Assembly: GCA_030620095.1 (NCBI GenBank)
Contig: JAUTXW010000537.1
Coordinates: 1,389,501-1,453,500, forward strand
Direction of reading: 5' to 3'
Source of the DNA: Kuschelorhynchus macadamiae
Lineage: Eukaryota; Arthropoda; Insecta; Coleoptera; Curculionidae
Length of the DNA stretch: 64,000 nt
Shown here piece by piece: positions 30,641 to 46,237 of this stretch. The notes beneath the pieces are model-generated. The model was not told where the DNA came from and did not search any database. It saw nothing but the letters and a program-made list of their open reading frames with translations. Position numbers and translations under genes: made by a program. How positions within the stretch are numbered: position 1 is the stretch's first letter; each line of letters opens with the position of its first letter.

Positions 30641-32592
30641 CTAGGACACAATCTTGTTTACTGTTTTGAAAACTATCGCCCAGTACCCACAACATTTAAA
30701 TGAATAATTAAATGCTTAAAGAAAGATCTTCGCTGGCATGCTCACCTGGTTTTAAGTTCATTACTATTCATGATATATATTCTCAAAGCACTCTAAAAAG
30801 TTACTACAACTGCTATTTAGTGATCTGTATATGGATCCAACGATTATATTTTTATAAGTATTTTATGGACGAAAAATCAATCATAGTATTCCTTTGTTCA
30901 AATAAAATGTATTTAGTTTTATCAATGTTAATTTTCAAATTATTATAAAATAACCACTTTAAGTATTTTTCCAAATCCTCATTAACCACAGCCTGTAGCT
31001 CTAATGCATTCCTTGCAATATATATTAATACTGTGTCGTCAGCAAATGCAAAGTATTTGGCTTTTAAGTTTGCCACTTTTAAGCTCAAAACATAAAGTAA
31101 GTACAGCAAGGGACCAAGAACAGATCCCTGCGGAAATCCATATGAATTTGTCAGTAATTCGCTGACTACCTCACCAAGCGTCACATATTGCTTTCGACCA
31201 CAGAGATATGATTTAAGCAAATTATAAATTTTGCCCCTAAAGCCCATTTTCCACAACTTTTTTAACAAAATATCTATAGTGATAACGTCGAAGGCTTTTC
31301 TTAAATCGATAAAAACTGCTAATACAATATATTTTTCATCTAAGGCTTTTGATATGTAGTTTACAAAGTCAAATGTGGCCGCGAGAGTACCACTGTTCTT
31401 TATGAAACCATACTGATGAATATCCATTAGAATATGTTCCTCTAAGAACTCTATTATTCTAGCTTTTACTATTTTTTCCACAAATTTTGAAAAAACGCTG
31501 ATAACAGATATAGGTCTATAGTTCATTGAATCTTTATCACCGGATTAAATATAGGAACAATTTTACTTTTCTTCAATTCTTGTGGAAAATTAATTAAATA
31601 CCGGACATTAATACATTATTTGTTAGTTGCGTAATGGTTTTTATTACATAATCTTTAATATTTATTAAGTCTCTTACTGTTACATTGTCATCACCAGGCG
31701 CACTACTACATTTAATATTCAGTATGGTTTCATTTATTTCAGCCTCACTCGTCATCTTGAATTCATTAATTTTTACATTACAATTAATTTCACTAAATAA
31801 ATTTTCGAATTCATATCCTGAGATATCTTTTTCTTCATTTAACTCTGTTACTATATTTTCCCCTACATGTGCAAAGTGGTGGTTTAAGTTGTTTACAATC
31901 TCAGACTGGTCGCTTATTTTTTTATTCTGAATAGTTAACGAATCTATTTGGGTTTCCTTTGCTTTTGGCTTAAAAAAGCTGTTTATGAATCTCCATTGTT
32001 TTTTATGATCTTGTCCTGTTTGTTCCCATTTACTTTGAAAATGATAATTTTTTGCTGACTTTATTCTGTTATTTACTTTATTTTTAAAGTTTTTATATTG
32101 AGCTTCAAACAAAGGGTTCCCAGGAATTTTTATTTTTTTCTTATATGCAACATCACGCTCCTTCATAACCTCAAGAATTTCCTGATTTAGCCAAGTATTG
32201 TCCTGTTTTATTTTTATAGCCTTAAGTTTTTCTGAAGATTTTTTACACTCTATAATTATATCTATTAATTCTTGAAATGATGAGAGCGGACCCGTGTGCG
32301 ACATCTTTTCTGCAAACAATGATACAAACTTTTTATGATTCAAAATTGTAATTTTATGATTAATTTTAGGCTTAAACACCTTTGTCCTTTCTAGTATTTC
32401 AAATGAAAGGCTACAGTGATCCGATAGTGTGTTAATATTAACATCAAGGTTAGATATACATTGATTCGACTTGAAGTCTGCTATTATATGATCTATTATA
32501 CTTCTATTGTGAGCACTACTAATATTATTAATTATTTTAAAGTTATTGTATAGAAATATATTTTTATAATTAGTAGTTAAATGGCTGTCATC

Positions 32593-32960
32593 TAATAAAT
32601 TAATAAACAAAAATCTTTTTTGGCTTTTTCGCAACTGAATAAAAATATTTAAATTTAAATTAATTGAAGCAGATATTTAATATAATTACATACCTCAACA
32701 TGTAGACTAGTCTGTCTACGGAATGTTTCGATACATAATATAAATAATATTATTTAAGCAAGCATAAGAAATTATATCATTTACCTTAAGTTTTTATAGA
32801 CACATAGTAGTTGTACAAATACTTTCATCCTATCGGGAATATCTGCTTCAATTAATTTAAATTTAAATATTTTTATTCAGTTGCGAAAAAGCCAAAAAAG
32901 ATTTTTGTTTGTCAATCTAAACGCAACAAATAATCTGAACACATTTAATAATAAATTAAT
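32593..32960. mobile_element. 344-bp foldback insertion inside the LINE, with 12-bp target duplication
   Basis: The endonuclease coding of the LINE is cut at a codon run INLL: taataaattaat stands at 32593-32604 and again at 32949-32960. The inserted 32605-32948 has perfect 73-bp inverted arms (32605-32677 and 32838-32910), a 160-bp spacer, and 38 bp beyond the right arm. No coding. Confidence 0.8.
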
Positions 32961-33245
32961 GTTCATATCTCCCACCACAATATGTTTTGTTTTATAATTA
33001 CTTATAATATTTTCTAGATCGCCTAAGCATTCCAAACCCTTGTAGGAGGGAGGCCGGTAAATAACGCTTAATGTAAGATTTTGATAACCTATTTTGACAC
33101 CCATCCAATTTATTATTTGATTTACTTTAGACTGATCTAGTAATTTATATTTTATAGAGTTACCATTACGACATGAATGAACTGAATTATAATTTTCAAT
33201 TTCATATAGGAATGTTTCATTTATATCTAACCATGTCTCTGAAAA

Positions 33246-33580
33246 GTTCAAAGGTGTTGTTGGTGGAATCAGTGAGTGATTTAAAAAATTAGCAGGGCCT
33301 CGAAAAAAGTTAAAGGTATGTTATATGAATATTCAAAGTATAACAAATAAGTTTGAAGATGTGCAGGGGTTTATAATAAATAATAAGTGTGATGTGCTAG
33401 TCACACTTATTATTTGGACAGACAAACCTTCAGCACATCTTCAAACTTATTTTTTATACTTTGAATATTATTTATTTATTTTTTATACTTTGACTATTCA
33501 TATAACATACCTTTAACTTTTTTCGAGGCCCTGCTAATTTTTTAAATCACTCACTGACTCCACCAACAACACCTTTGAAC
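33246..33580. repeat. Inverted duplication of a LINE segment
   Basis: About 150-170 bp arms (33246 to about 33397; about 33402 to 33580) face each other around a centre near 33400. The arms carry LINE sequence spanning the end of ORF1 and the start of ORF2. The left arm puts the ORF2 start (NIQSITNKFEDVQGFIINNK) on the plus strand, opposite to the rest of the element. The right arm has an extra short tattt-rich duplication. Confidence 0.75.
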
Positions 33581-34436
33581 TATCAGACTTGCGCAAAAAA
33601 ATATTACCATCACTGAGCCATAAGTACTTGTAATCATTGGTTTTCTTAAATAATCTTGTCTCAGTAAACAATTTCAGGTTATCTTTGGTAAGGTCATGAT
33701 TTAGAAAGACTATGGTGTCTTTGTTCTCCCTGTAGCCCAGAACTACTGGATTAAGATTCATTCTGCGTTTTGATTTAAACATTTTCTGCTTCTGATATAC
33801 AGCACACGATAAGTCAAACGCAAAATAGTTCAAATTCACATCTGGAACTTTTAAAACATTCCTGGTATACTTGCAACTGTTACAGACTTTCTCTCTTGAA
33901 ATACAATCAACTTCTTTATGTGGGTCACACTACAATTTGGACAGACAAACCTTAAAGCACTGAAGAACACAGGCAATTCATAGACGGGGACAAAACAGCA
34001 TTGTGCGTTTTTCACCTTTTCGAGAATATTTTCTAATACACTTCATTGTGCCGTTTCTCATATTACATCTCCTTAATCTGGAGTACGAAGTCATTCTCAG
34101 GTATTTCTCATAAACACCCACCAGCACTAATTGCAGATTTCTTATAGCCGGAACTATAACTTCATAGTCGTCATAGGTATTATTGATGTACTTCTATAGC
34201 TGCTATAGCTTATTTAGAGACTGGTCATTGTGGATTTTAATACAGCCAGCCTATTAGATTTTATCTTCTGATCCTCGACATTTCTATCAGCCGAGTTTAT
34301 TTTCTTCGTAAGTGCATTCATTGTTACATCCCTTTGCTGGTTGGAATTCTTGGGTTAAATAAGCAATGGTGAAGCTCTCTCTACTACACCCGATTTATTA
34401 CTAAACTCATTCGTCGCACCTGTGAGAGCTAAAGTC

Positions 34437-35089
<653 letters not shown>

Positions 35090-35125
35090 CAACAACAGCA
35101 CCATCCGGAAAACATAAATAACGAC

Positions 35126-35348
<223 letters not shown>

Positions 35349-35352
35349 TAGA

Positions 35353-35391
35353 GTTTAGTTTAGAGATTGTCCATTCTTTATGAATCACCCT
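35353..35391. mobile_element. Solo mariner-type terminus
   Basis: agagattgtccattctttat then gaatcaccctgtata, read from the other side TACAGGGTGATTC, a mariner-type inverted-repeat end at a TA site. The same end occurs at 44886-44921. Confidence 0.5.
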
Positions 35392-35515
35392 GTATATATA
35401 CCAATCAAAGTCGACTGTTATATTTAGAATTTAGATAGATTCGATCTGTTACATTGCAAATAACATGGGATTTGTGTGCAGGAGTTAAATATCCAGGCGT
35501 TAAACAATTTTAAAT

Positions 35516-36815
35516 TTTAATCGGTAAATTTCCTTTACCCGTAACTTTCCTCTTTATGACTATTTTCTTTTATTACAAATAGTAAATTGTGGCCCAATTT
35601 AGTTAGGTACATAGTTATTTAATAACACATATACACATGTGTTTTTTCAAACATATATATTGGACATTGTTTTGTACCACCATACAGTTTGCCACACTTG
35701 ATTTTTTTGCATAATCTAAAATAAATTGAATGCGTAGATTTTACATTAACACACACAGCCATTTTGTTCGGTCATATTCAATTAGTACCAGATAGTAGAT
35801 TAGTACCTAATCATATTTAATTTTTCTACAAAATTCAAAGTCAATTGCATAAAAAGATTTTTTATGTTGATTTATTTTTTGATTTGCTTCGCCATCTTGA
35901 GTTTGTACTTCAATTTTACCAGTTCACTCTATATCACACTTAATGCTTGCACAAAATTTGAAATTAATCTAATTAGTAATTTTCTAATACTGATTTTTTA
36001 GATATTTTATTAGGCCGCCATTTCATTTTGCTATCTGGAGTCACACTAAGTTACCAGTTACCATAGTTGATTCCTATGTAATACTTTATTATTGTTTAAA
36101 ATTTGAGGTAATTTTGATAATTAGTTTTTCAGTAATAATTTTTAGTTTCACCATGTTAAATTTTTACCAAAACATTACCAGTTCATCCCTATAAAACTAA
36201 AACTTGAAGTCAATCGGGTAAGTAGTTTCTAAGCCAAAAAACATTCACAAAACACTAAAACGTGAAGATATATAAAACCTGGTGACTTTTTTCACGATTA
36301 TAAGCATTTTATTTGACCGCTATTTTATTCCGCCATCTTAAATGCGTACCACAATTTTACCAGTTAATCTATATACTATAATTAATCTTGTACAATTATG
36401 GAACAATCCATGAAGTAATTTTCAACCTGAATGTTTAAATATTTTATTTAGCCTCAATTTTGTTTCGCCATCTTTGAATTCTTACCAAAATTTTATCAGT
36501 TGATTTCCACATAATACTAAATTTTCAATGCACAATTTTAGATAAATTGGTTAAGTAGTTTTTTAGAAATCATTTCTTTAGCATTACACTAGGCCACCAT
36601 TTAGTTCCGGCATATTGGATTTTTACCAAAATGTTACCAGGTCATCCCTATATGACCCTTAATTTTTGACCAAAATTTTTCACTGCAATAAGTAGGATGG
36701 ACCGACGGAATTGTGAAAACATGTTTTTCGGCATCTAGGAGATCTTGAAACGTAAAGAAATTCGGAAGGTGATTTTTTCACGACTACAAACTTCCCTTTA
36801 CGAGGCAAGTTATAT
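35516..36815 (+). mobile_element. HINE-like element, near complete
   Basis: Begins with cggtaaatttcctttacccg and cttttattacaaatagtaaat, continues with several ~130-140 bp units (gccgccattt, ttaccagtt, atcacacttaat, aattagtaattttctaat blocks), has an internal copy of the tail near 36240-36300, and ends with ggcatctagg, cacgactacaaacttccctt and tacgaggcaagt at about 36812. No coding frame. Confidence 0.7.
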
Positions 36816-36819
36816 ATTT

Positions 36820-38430
36820 CTACCTTGTACACGTTTCCGTATAGTTCAACCTATTACTTTTTTTATGTAACTATTTAATTTTTTTCTGTGTACCTTAGGA
36901 ACATATTTGATTGATAAAGCAATTGCTGATTAATGTTTCTTAATTACGAAATATATTTTACTACGGCTGCCTTAGTGTGCGCAAGTCTGCTTTGCGCGTA
37001 TATCTTCATTTGTTAATTTCAATCTGTCAAAAGTGGTTTAATATTTTTGTGGCCTCGAATGTTAACTTGATTGTGTAAAAAGTAGAAAGTAACAGGTAAC
37101 TTAAGTGCAGACTCCAAATGCAGTCGTAAAAAAGTAGTGCATAACACGTTTGAAAGTCCCACACTAGTGTGCCTTGTGGCACTCTGAATCACATTTCAGC
37201 GAAAAATAACATTTTCAACATTGTTTTTGCTTACATAGTGTCATATTAATAACCATAATTGTAGTCATAGTTACAGCGCCCTCAAATATCTCTATATTAT
37301 CTATATTACAATAAAGAATCAGCAATATAGAGAGATTTAAACTTCTTAGGAAATGAATGAGATATTTTTTGCTCCTATGTATTTCAGAGATCCCCGAAGG
37401 TTTAACTTTTCGGAGGAATTGAATTTATTAAAAGATCTTTATCGATAGTCTCTCGACTAATTTAAAAGATGTGGTATTAAGGTAATATCAGAAACAAAAC
37501 GTCACAGCATGACATTTTTGTCTGAGAAGTATTTTAACGAATTTTTGATCGATATGGAAAAGTAATTTCCCATACTTCCAGAAGTCGTATATTAGTCACG
37601 AAGCCAAAGGGGGATTTAAAATTGTTTCAGAAAACTACTTATATAATTGACTCGACATTTTGCATGAAACTCATGATCTAAACAGGGATAGGCTGATAAA
37701 ATTTTTAAATATTCGATAAAATTCCATTTCCTAGAATAAAACCTTTTTATGGGGGAAAATAATAAAGGACTTGACATATTTTTTGTAGACTACGTAAATA
37801 ATGTCATGAAAAATAAATAATAATAATAGTAAAAAGTAAATAAATAAGAATATAGAACTTGTATATTTATAAACTGTTTATAAGTAGTGGAATTCTATTC
37901 GAGAGAAGTTGGGGGTAAAGAAATTACTGATTTTTTAATTACAGTTTAATAAAATTAATATTGATACTAAGCTATCGTTTTAATGCGATCAAAGCACCAA
38001 GTTATTATAGGATGGTAAGTTATCATCACTTATGCATCTTTCGGACACAGTGTGTAGCATGTCAAAATCTATCTATTATAAAATGTATAGTTTACTAAAT
38101 ATGATAAGCTTTTTTTTTATTCCTAAGAACAATCAGAGAATGTTAAAATAAATACTATTTTAGCAAGGCCTATTGACTGAGAATGCCATGAATGAAAAAT
38201 TAAATCTATGCCAATAACAATGATGTACAGGTAGTGATATAAAATAAAACATCTTCCCCTTTTCTTATCGTTTTAAAGTAACTATATTATCTAAAAAGTA
38301 ATCGGTTTAGTCTTGTAGGTCTTGCAGGTAGTTCTTATGTATTGGAATTACTTCTATCACGGGCGTTGGGGAGATAAGGAACGGAGCTTCTATTCCATTA
38401 TGCATTTTTTCAGTCAGAAGTTCACGCTCA
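36820..38430. other. No gene recognised
   Basis: AT-rich noncoding sequence. A short segment near 37710-37750 repeats parts of the sequences at about 39000 and 45990 in the HINE neighbourhood. Confidence 0.45.
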
Positions 38431-38439
38431 AATTTATTT

Positions 38440-38935
38440 ATTTATTTATTTATTAAATTTCAGGTATTTCTTTCACTTCTCCCGACCATTTTGTTTCTCG
38501 TTATCTCGAGTCTCTTGTTAAATGGTCTTGATTCGTTCTTCGGTTATCTGAACTGTGTATCCGTTTGAATTTGCATATCTCAAATGAGTGTTCTTTTGTC
38601 GGAGTCAACAAAAGGATCAGGTGTGTGGTGGTACATTTATCAGAGACGTTAATGTTGTACTCCTTGTAAATATTACACTAGAGCTGAGTCGCCACTGCAT
38701 TATGTCGGTCTAGATATCCTTTTTTAGTCGGAACGGGACAGCCTGAAAGAACATGCTAACTACTTGTCCGACAAAGTCTACACATCGGGTCAAAGATCTT
38801 GACTTTAGAGTAATTTTTGGCTATCACATTCTCTTGGCATGTTGTAACGCTTCGATTTCTGGTTTCAAGTCTCCACGCTTTAGTAATTTCTATAATTTTC
38901 TAACATGTGATCTTTCTCTACTTCTTTGCTAACTT
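38440..38935 (-). pseudogene. C-terminal relic of a restriction-like-endonuclease LINE (R2/R4-like)
   Basis: The minus strand reads ITKAWRLETRNRSVTTCQEN, VIAKNYSKVKIFDPMCRLCR, a stop, HVLSGCPVPTKKGYLDRHN and AVATQL. C-x2-C followed by H-x4-C before YxxRHN is the zinc-knuckle region upstream of the endonuclease in R2/R4/NeSL-type LINEs. Two stops mark it as dead. Confidence 0.55.
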
Positions 38936-39019
38936 TATTTACATAGTCTATTAAAAACAAACCATACCATTTACTATTGTCTTCTATAAAAAAAAAGCTT
39001 TATAACCAGGAAATGGAAT

Positions 39020-39562
39020 TTTACTGAATATTTGAATATTCTATTCGGTCGCCATCTTTTTCATATAGGAGTCACACTAAAATTTTACCAATATAACTCT
39101 GTTTTACACTTGATTTTTGAACAAAGTTTTAAGTTAAATGGATAAGTAGCTTTTTGGTAATGTATTTTTAATCATTTAATTAGGCGGCCCATTTTGTTCC
39201 TCCATAATGGCATTACATACAAGTTTTACCAGTTTATCTTTACATTACACTTAATTTTTGTGAAAAATGTTAGGTTTATTCGATAAAAATTTTCAAAGTA
39301 ATAATTTTTATTGACATTTGTGAGGCCGCAATTGGGATTGTTACCAAAATGTAATCATTCCCTCTCTATATGACCCTTAATTTTTGACCAGAATTTTTTA
39401 CCAACATTTCAATTGGATAAGTAGTTTTTAAACTATGTTGGGAACAGGTAGGACGACAGTCCGGGAACAGGCTTTTTGAGGTCTAGGGACCCTAAAAAGC
39501 AAAAATCTATATGGATGATTTTATCACCATTACAATACTTTCCTCTTAGGAGGGAAGTAAAA
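39020..39562 (+). mobile_element. HINE-like element, 5'-truncated
   Basis: Internal units (ggtcgccatctttttcatat, attttaccaatataac, gataagtagctttttgg) and the 3' end (ggtctagggaccctaaaaag, caccattacaatactttcct, gagggaagtaaaaa). Confidence 0.6.
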
Positions 39563-39780
39563 ATTGAAATATTACTTCTAGTAGTGAACGCCGTGAGAGC
39601 CGTTATTATTGACTTCTTGCTATTCTCCAAACAAACAAGGTAGCAGATGGCCCTTAGCCCTGGAAACAAACATAGTGTCATGTTTTGACAAAATGGTGAA
39701 GGAGTAATCCTTACCGTAAGTTATTTCGTTTGTATAACTTTTTACGACCAAGAACCGCACAGAAACTGAAATTTCTGTTT

Positions 39781-42347
<2,567 letters not shown>

Positions 42348-42355
42348 ATATATAC

Positions 42356-42362
<7 letters not shown>

Positions 42363-42400
<38 letters not shown>
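42363..42400. repeat. (TA)n array, about 40 bp
   Basis: TA dinucleotides just right of the mariner-like element; with the 140-bp array on its left the element appears to sit inside a TA array. Confidence 0.9.
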
Positions 42401-42401
<1 letters not shown>

Positions 42402-43330
42402 CCAAAAAACAACCAAAAATCTAAACATTCAAAAAAATGACATGCACAATTTTAGAATTAAATAACCACTGAAACAAGATTACGTTTTCCAAAGATCAAG
42501 CTGAGAAGAAATCTCGGAAAATTCCATTGAATGCTCCTTTAATCCAACGCCTTATACCGATGGGTTACTTATAATGTTAAAATTTTAAAAGGCATTAACT
42601 GTGGTTCTATTTAAAATCTATTTTAATTTAATAAAATTCAAAAATTGCCTTACAATTAAAAACTTTTTATGCACATGATAATCGGTTCTTTGACTAGACT
42701 TGACTAGTTACCTCTATTTTTTCCAACAAATCCAATTTCCGGCCCTTCGGTGACATTTTCAGAAAGAAAAAAATGTGATATGTTGAAAATAAATGACTAG
42801 AAAAACTGATTTAGTATCAGTCACATCTGATTCTTGCATTTGTGAACATGACGTAAGTGTTCCTAAAGCCTGCTAGAGATTTTTGTTCCCGATTGGCCCA
42901 CATAAACCACGGGGCAAGTAAGCAAGCAGTATTAAACCTATATTCGAGTTTTTTAGATGTAATATCAATTATTTCACGACATATCATAGTGTTTACAAAT
43001 ATCTTGTTCTATTGAAATTATTGAAAGATTTGTGAACGCTGAAGGTATTGAAAATTTGCCACCCCCTAATTTGTGTCGCCCCGTGCACTTACGTGTTGCA
43101 CCCCCGTCAGGAACGGCACTGATTTGCTATCTTTTTTTTTAGCCGCTGACATCGCTATTTTTTTCTAAGGAGGCCTGTGTCGGTGTATGTCAAATTTATG
43201 ATATTGTTCTTTCCTTCTAAGTAGACTTGTGTCAGCATGTCAGCATTTGTTAAATTTACATGTCATTAAATATTTGGCTATTTTGCGTGCGTGTTACTTG
43301 TTACTTGTGCAAACGTACTAGCTAGTAATC
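42401..43330. other. No gene recognised
   Basis: Noncoding, moderately AT-rich. At 42.7-42.95 kb the sequence resembles a worn Penelope-type stretch (ggtgacattttcagaaagaa, gttcccgattggcccacata), too weak to call. Confidence 0.35.
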
Positions 43331-43335
43331 ACAAA

Positions 43336-44315
43336 ATGCCACGAAATAATCATTTTTCTAACAGTGAGATGCGTGATATGATTTGTGTTTCTGCTCAAGC
43401 AAATTTTAGTAGACTTGCGGTCCCGAAGATATCTTTAACTATACCCAAATCGAAGGCAACCTAATCATAAACTTTTCAGAAATCTCTACAACTGTTTAGA
43501 CGAAATACGATCATTTCGCCCGAAAACAACAATGGTGCTCCAAAAACTATCACAGTCGATGAAGAAGACGAAATTTTAATTCGTTTTTCGGAAAATCAAG
43601 GTTTGAGTACTCGTCGGTTAAGTGCGGCGATGGGAGTAAGTCAATCGTCCATTTGGAGAAAAAAAAACTTCATCCATATCATTATACTCCAGTTCAGCAG
43701 TTATTGTCTCAAGATTTACTAGGTCGCCTACAATTTGCTCAATTTTTACAATATGCAAACCGAAAACCCAAATTTAATTAAAGGCTAATTAAATAAGATT
43801 CTTTCTACCAATGAGGCGACATTTACTAGACGAGAAATTTTTAATAAAAAAATAATTTATGGGATTCCGAGAATCTCCATGCTGTGAAAAAAGACATTTC
43901 CAGCCTGAGTTTAAGGTGAACTTTTGGAGTGGTGTAATTTCTGGTTTTTTCAATGGTCCTTTAGAATTGCCAGCCAATCTAACTGGACCTCGTTTTTAGA
44001 CTTCGTTCAGCAGCATTTAAACGAACCGCTAGAAGATGTACCACTCGGAAGGGAAAATATGTGGTCTATGTATGACAAGGCGCCACGACATTTTGCATTG
44101 CCAGTGCCTCAAAATTTACATGAGTAGTTTGCGCATCGGTGGATTGGCCGAGGAAGTGAATTTGTTCGGCCACCAAGGAGTCTAGACTTAAATCCTCTGG
44201 AGTTTTCAATATAGGCAAACTTGAAGGATTTGGTATATGCTGAAGAAGTTAATTCTTTGCAGGAGTTGTGGCAGAAAATACAAGGAGCCGCGAATACCCT
44301 TAAAAATAATAGATA
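43336..44315 (+). pseudogene. Second mariner-like transposase, heavily decayed
   Basis: Begins MPRNNHFSNSEMRDMICVSA. Across shifts it reads FRRNTIISPENNNGAPKTIT, ILIRFSENQGLSTRRLSAAM, STNEATFTRREIFN, FKVNFWSGVISGFFNGPLEL, LDFVQQHLNEPLEDVP, MYDKAPRHFALPVPQNL, HRWIGRGSEFVRPPRSLDLN and PLEFSI-stop. This is a mariner-type transposase lineage different from the element to the left: NEATF replaces DEATF and DKAP replaces DGAP. At least five lesions. Confidence 0.7.
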
Positions 44316-44885
44316 AGTTCTGTTTTACATTCAAAGATATTTAATAAAGAGTATTGTAAAAGGTATTGAAGTAGATGGTGGACATTTCCAACATTTGATT
44401 TGAAGTTTTTTATTATTAATATTATCAAAATTGTTATTGTTAAATATTTTTACTGCTACTCCGCACCTTTTCTTCTTAATTAAGTACTCAAATCAGAAAA
44501 AAATACCCAGAACTATTTAAACGCAAATAAGTCAAAAACCGATAGAGTTAGACAACCTAAAAAAAGGATACCTTTTCTATGAAAAATTGAACGTTATTTC
44601 AGATATTAATCATGTTTTAACGACAACTAAACAGACAAAAGAATGTTTTGATTTACCTAAATAATACGACGAAACTAGCGCGCCGTCTAGGAGCAACGTT
44701 GAAATAAGTTAAAAATTCGTAATGTTTATGCGAAAAAACCTAAAATACCAATTTTGACATTTATTCTATGAAAACTTTCTCAATTAATGAGGAATTTCAG
44801 AATAAACTTTGAACTCCGAAATTAGCGATATTAGTATGAGGCATGTTGAGCTCAATCATATTATTTTGGGGTCTAGTATCTCCAG

Positions 44886-45054
<169 letters not shown>

Positions 45055-45654
45055 CCTTGAATTATTAGCAATACAGACGTATTCAACAAAATAATTCAAA
45101 CAACGATAATATACTGCTATAAATTATGCGCCTTCTGAATAATATTATTTTGACGGACCAGCTTTTATTACTTATAATTTAACTGACATGGAAAGAAATT
45201 AGCAGCATCCATCAAGCGGGATATGATGAATTATTATATATTAAGCGAAAAGATAGGAAGTTCAAAAACAAATTCATCAAAAATAAATTTAATCAAGTTA
45301 TTTTTTATTTTGGTGGTAATATTATATTTGAACATACTGGCGATCTATTTGAAATTACACATTCCTGGAAATCTTCCTATAAGTTGTCATTCTGCATAGT
45401 TTAGATAACTAGACTCAAATTAGCGGATAGTTCGTGTCAATTCATAAACTTCTCTAATTTAGTTGGAAAGTTCAAACATTAGACCGTGTTGTAACAACTA
45501 CACAACCAGCTTTTAAAAAGCGAAAATATTTTTATTCGGCACATTTTTCAGCAAGTTCGTGAGAGAGTTGTATTGCACCAATTTACATGATTTTTTTTAA
45601 TGATCGGCTGGTTTCCGAGACCTTTCAGCACTATTTATTCTAATATTTGTATAT

Positions 45655-46010
45655 CAAAAATTAAGGGTCATATAGGGTCAAATGGCGGCCTAATATTATT
45701 TAGAAAATTTTTATCGAATAAACCTCAAATTTTTCAAAAAAATAAAGTGTAATACCAGAGATAAACTGGTAAAATTTTTATGTAAGGCCATTATGGCGGA
45801 ACAAAATGGCCGGCTAATTAAATTTTTAAAAATGCAGTACCAAAAAACTACTTATCCAATTGACTTAAAATTTTGTTCAGAAATCAAGTGTTAAACAGGG
45901 TTATATTAGTAAAATCTTAGTGTGATTCCTATAAAAAAAATGGCGGGCGAATAGAATATTCAAATATTTGGTAACATTTCATTTCCTGGAATATAAAGCT
46001 TCTTTTTATA
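45655..46010 (-). mobile_element. HINE-like fragment
   Basis: Internal units in reverse orientation (ggtcaaatggcggcctaata, gataaactggtaaaattttt, caaaatggccggctaatt, ccaaaaaactacttatccaa). Neither end is complete. Confidence 0.6.
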
Positions 46011-46237
46011 GAGGCCAATAGTAAATGACATGGTTGGTTATCTTGTTTTATATAGACTGTAAATAAAGTTGATCAGAGGCGGAATAAGACTTTTTTCGCC
46101 TCTGGGCGATCAAACTTATTTCGTACCCCGGCCTTCCGGCCACCCCTCCAATTTTTATATTTGAAGATAGTAGTTGAGAAAACAACTATACTTATTTTTT
46201 TATTATATAAAACTACAATTAAACTATTAAAAAAACA

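Larger units (their letters stand above)
30852..34335 (-). mobile_element. Jockey/CR1-like LINE, nearly full length, interrupted
   Basis: Minus strand, 5' to 3'. An ORF1 relic at about 34335-33534 has a coiled-coil start (MNALTKKINSADRNVEDQKI), a Cys pair (VCPNC) and the end YLWLSDGNIFLRKSD. The ORF2 endonuclease at 33251-32950 has SETWLDINETF, LTLSVIYRPPS and IVVGDMNINL. The RT begins at 32634-31594 (RSIIDHIIADFKSNQCI, WLNQEILEVMKERDVAYKKK, SSAPGDDNVTVRDL). The RT core at 31526-30852 has NYRPISVISVFSKFVEKIV, VFIDLRKAFDVI, GFPQGSVLGPLLYLLYV and FAFADDTVL. ORF2 is cut by a 344-bp insertion and an inverted duplication (listed separately) and by a break near 31560. Confidence 0.85.

Noticed and set aside
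33325..33516. Plus-strand frame starting MNIQSITNKFEDVQG, like a LINE endonuclease start
   Set aside because: It is the inverted arm of the duplicated LINE segment, not a separate gene.
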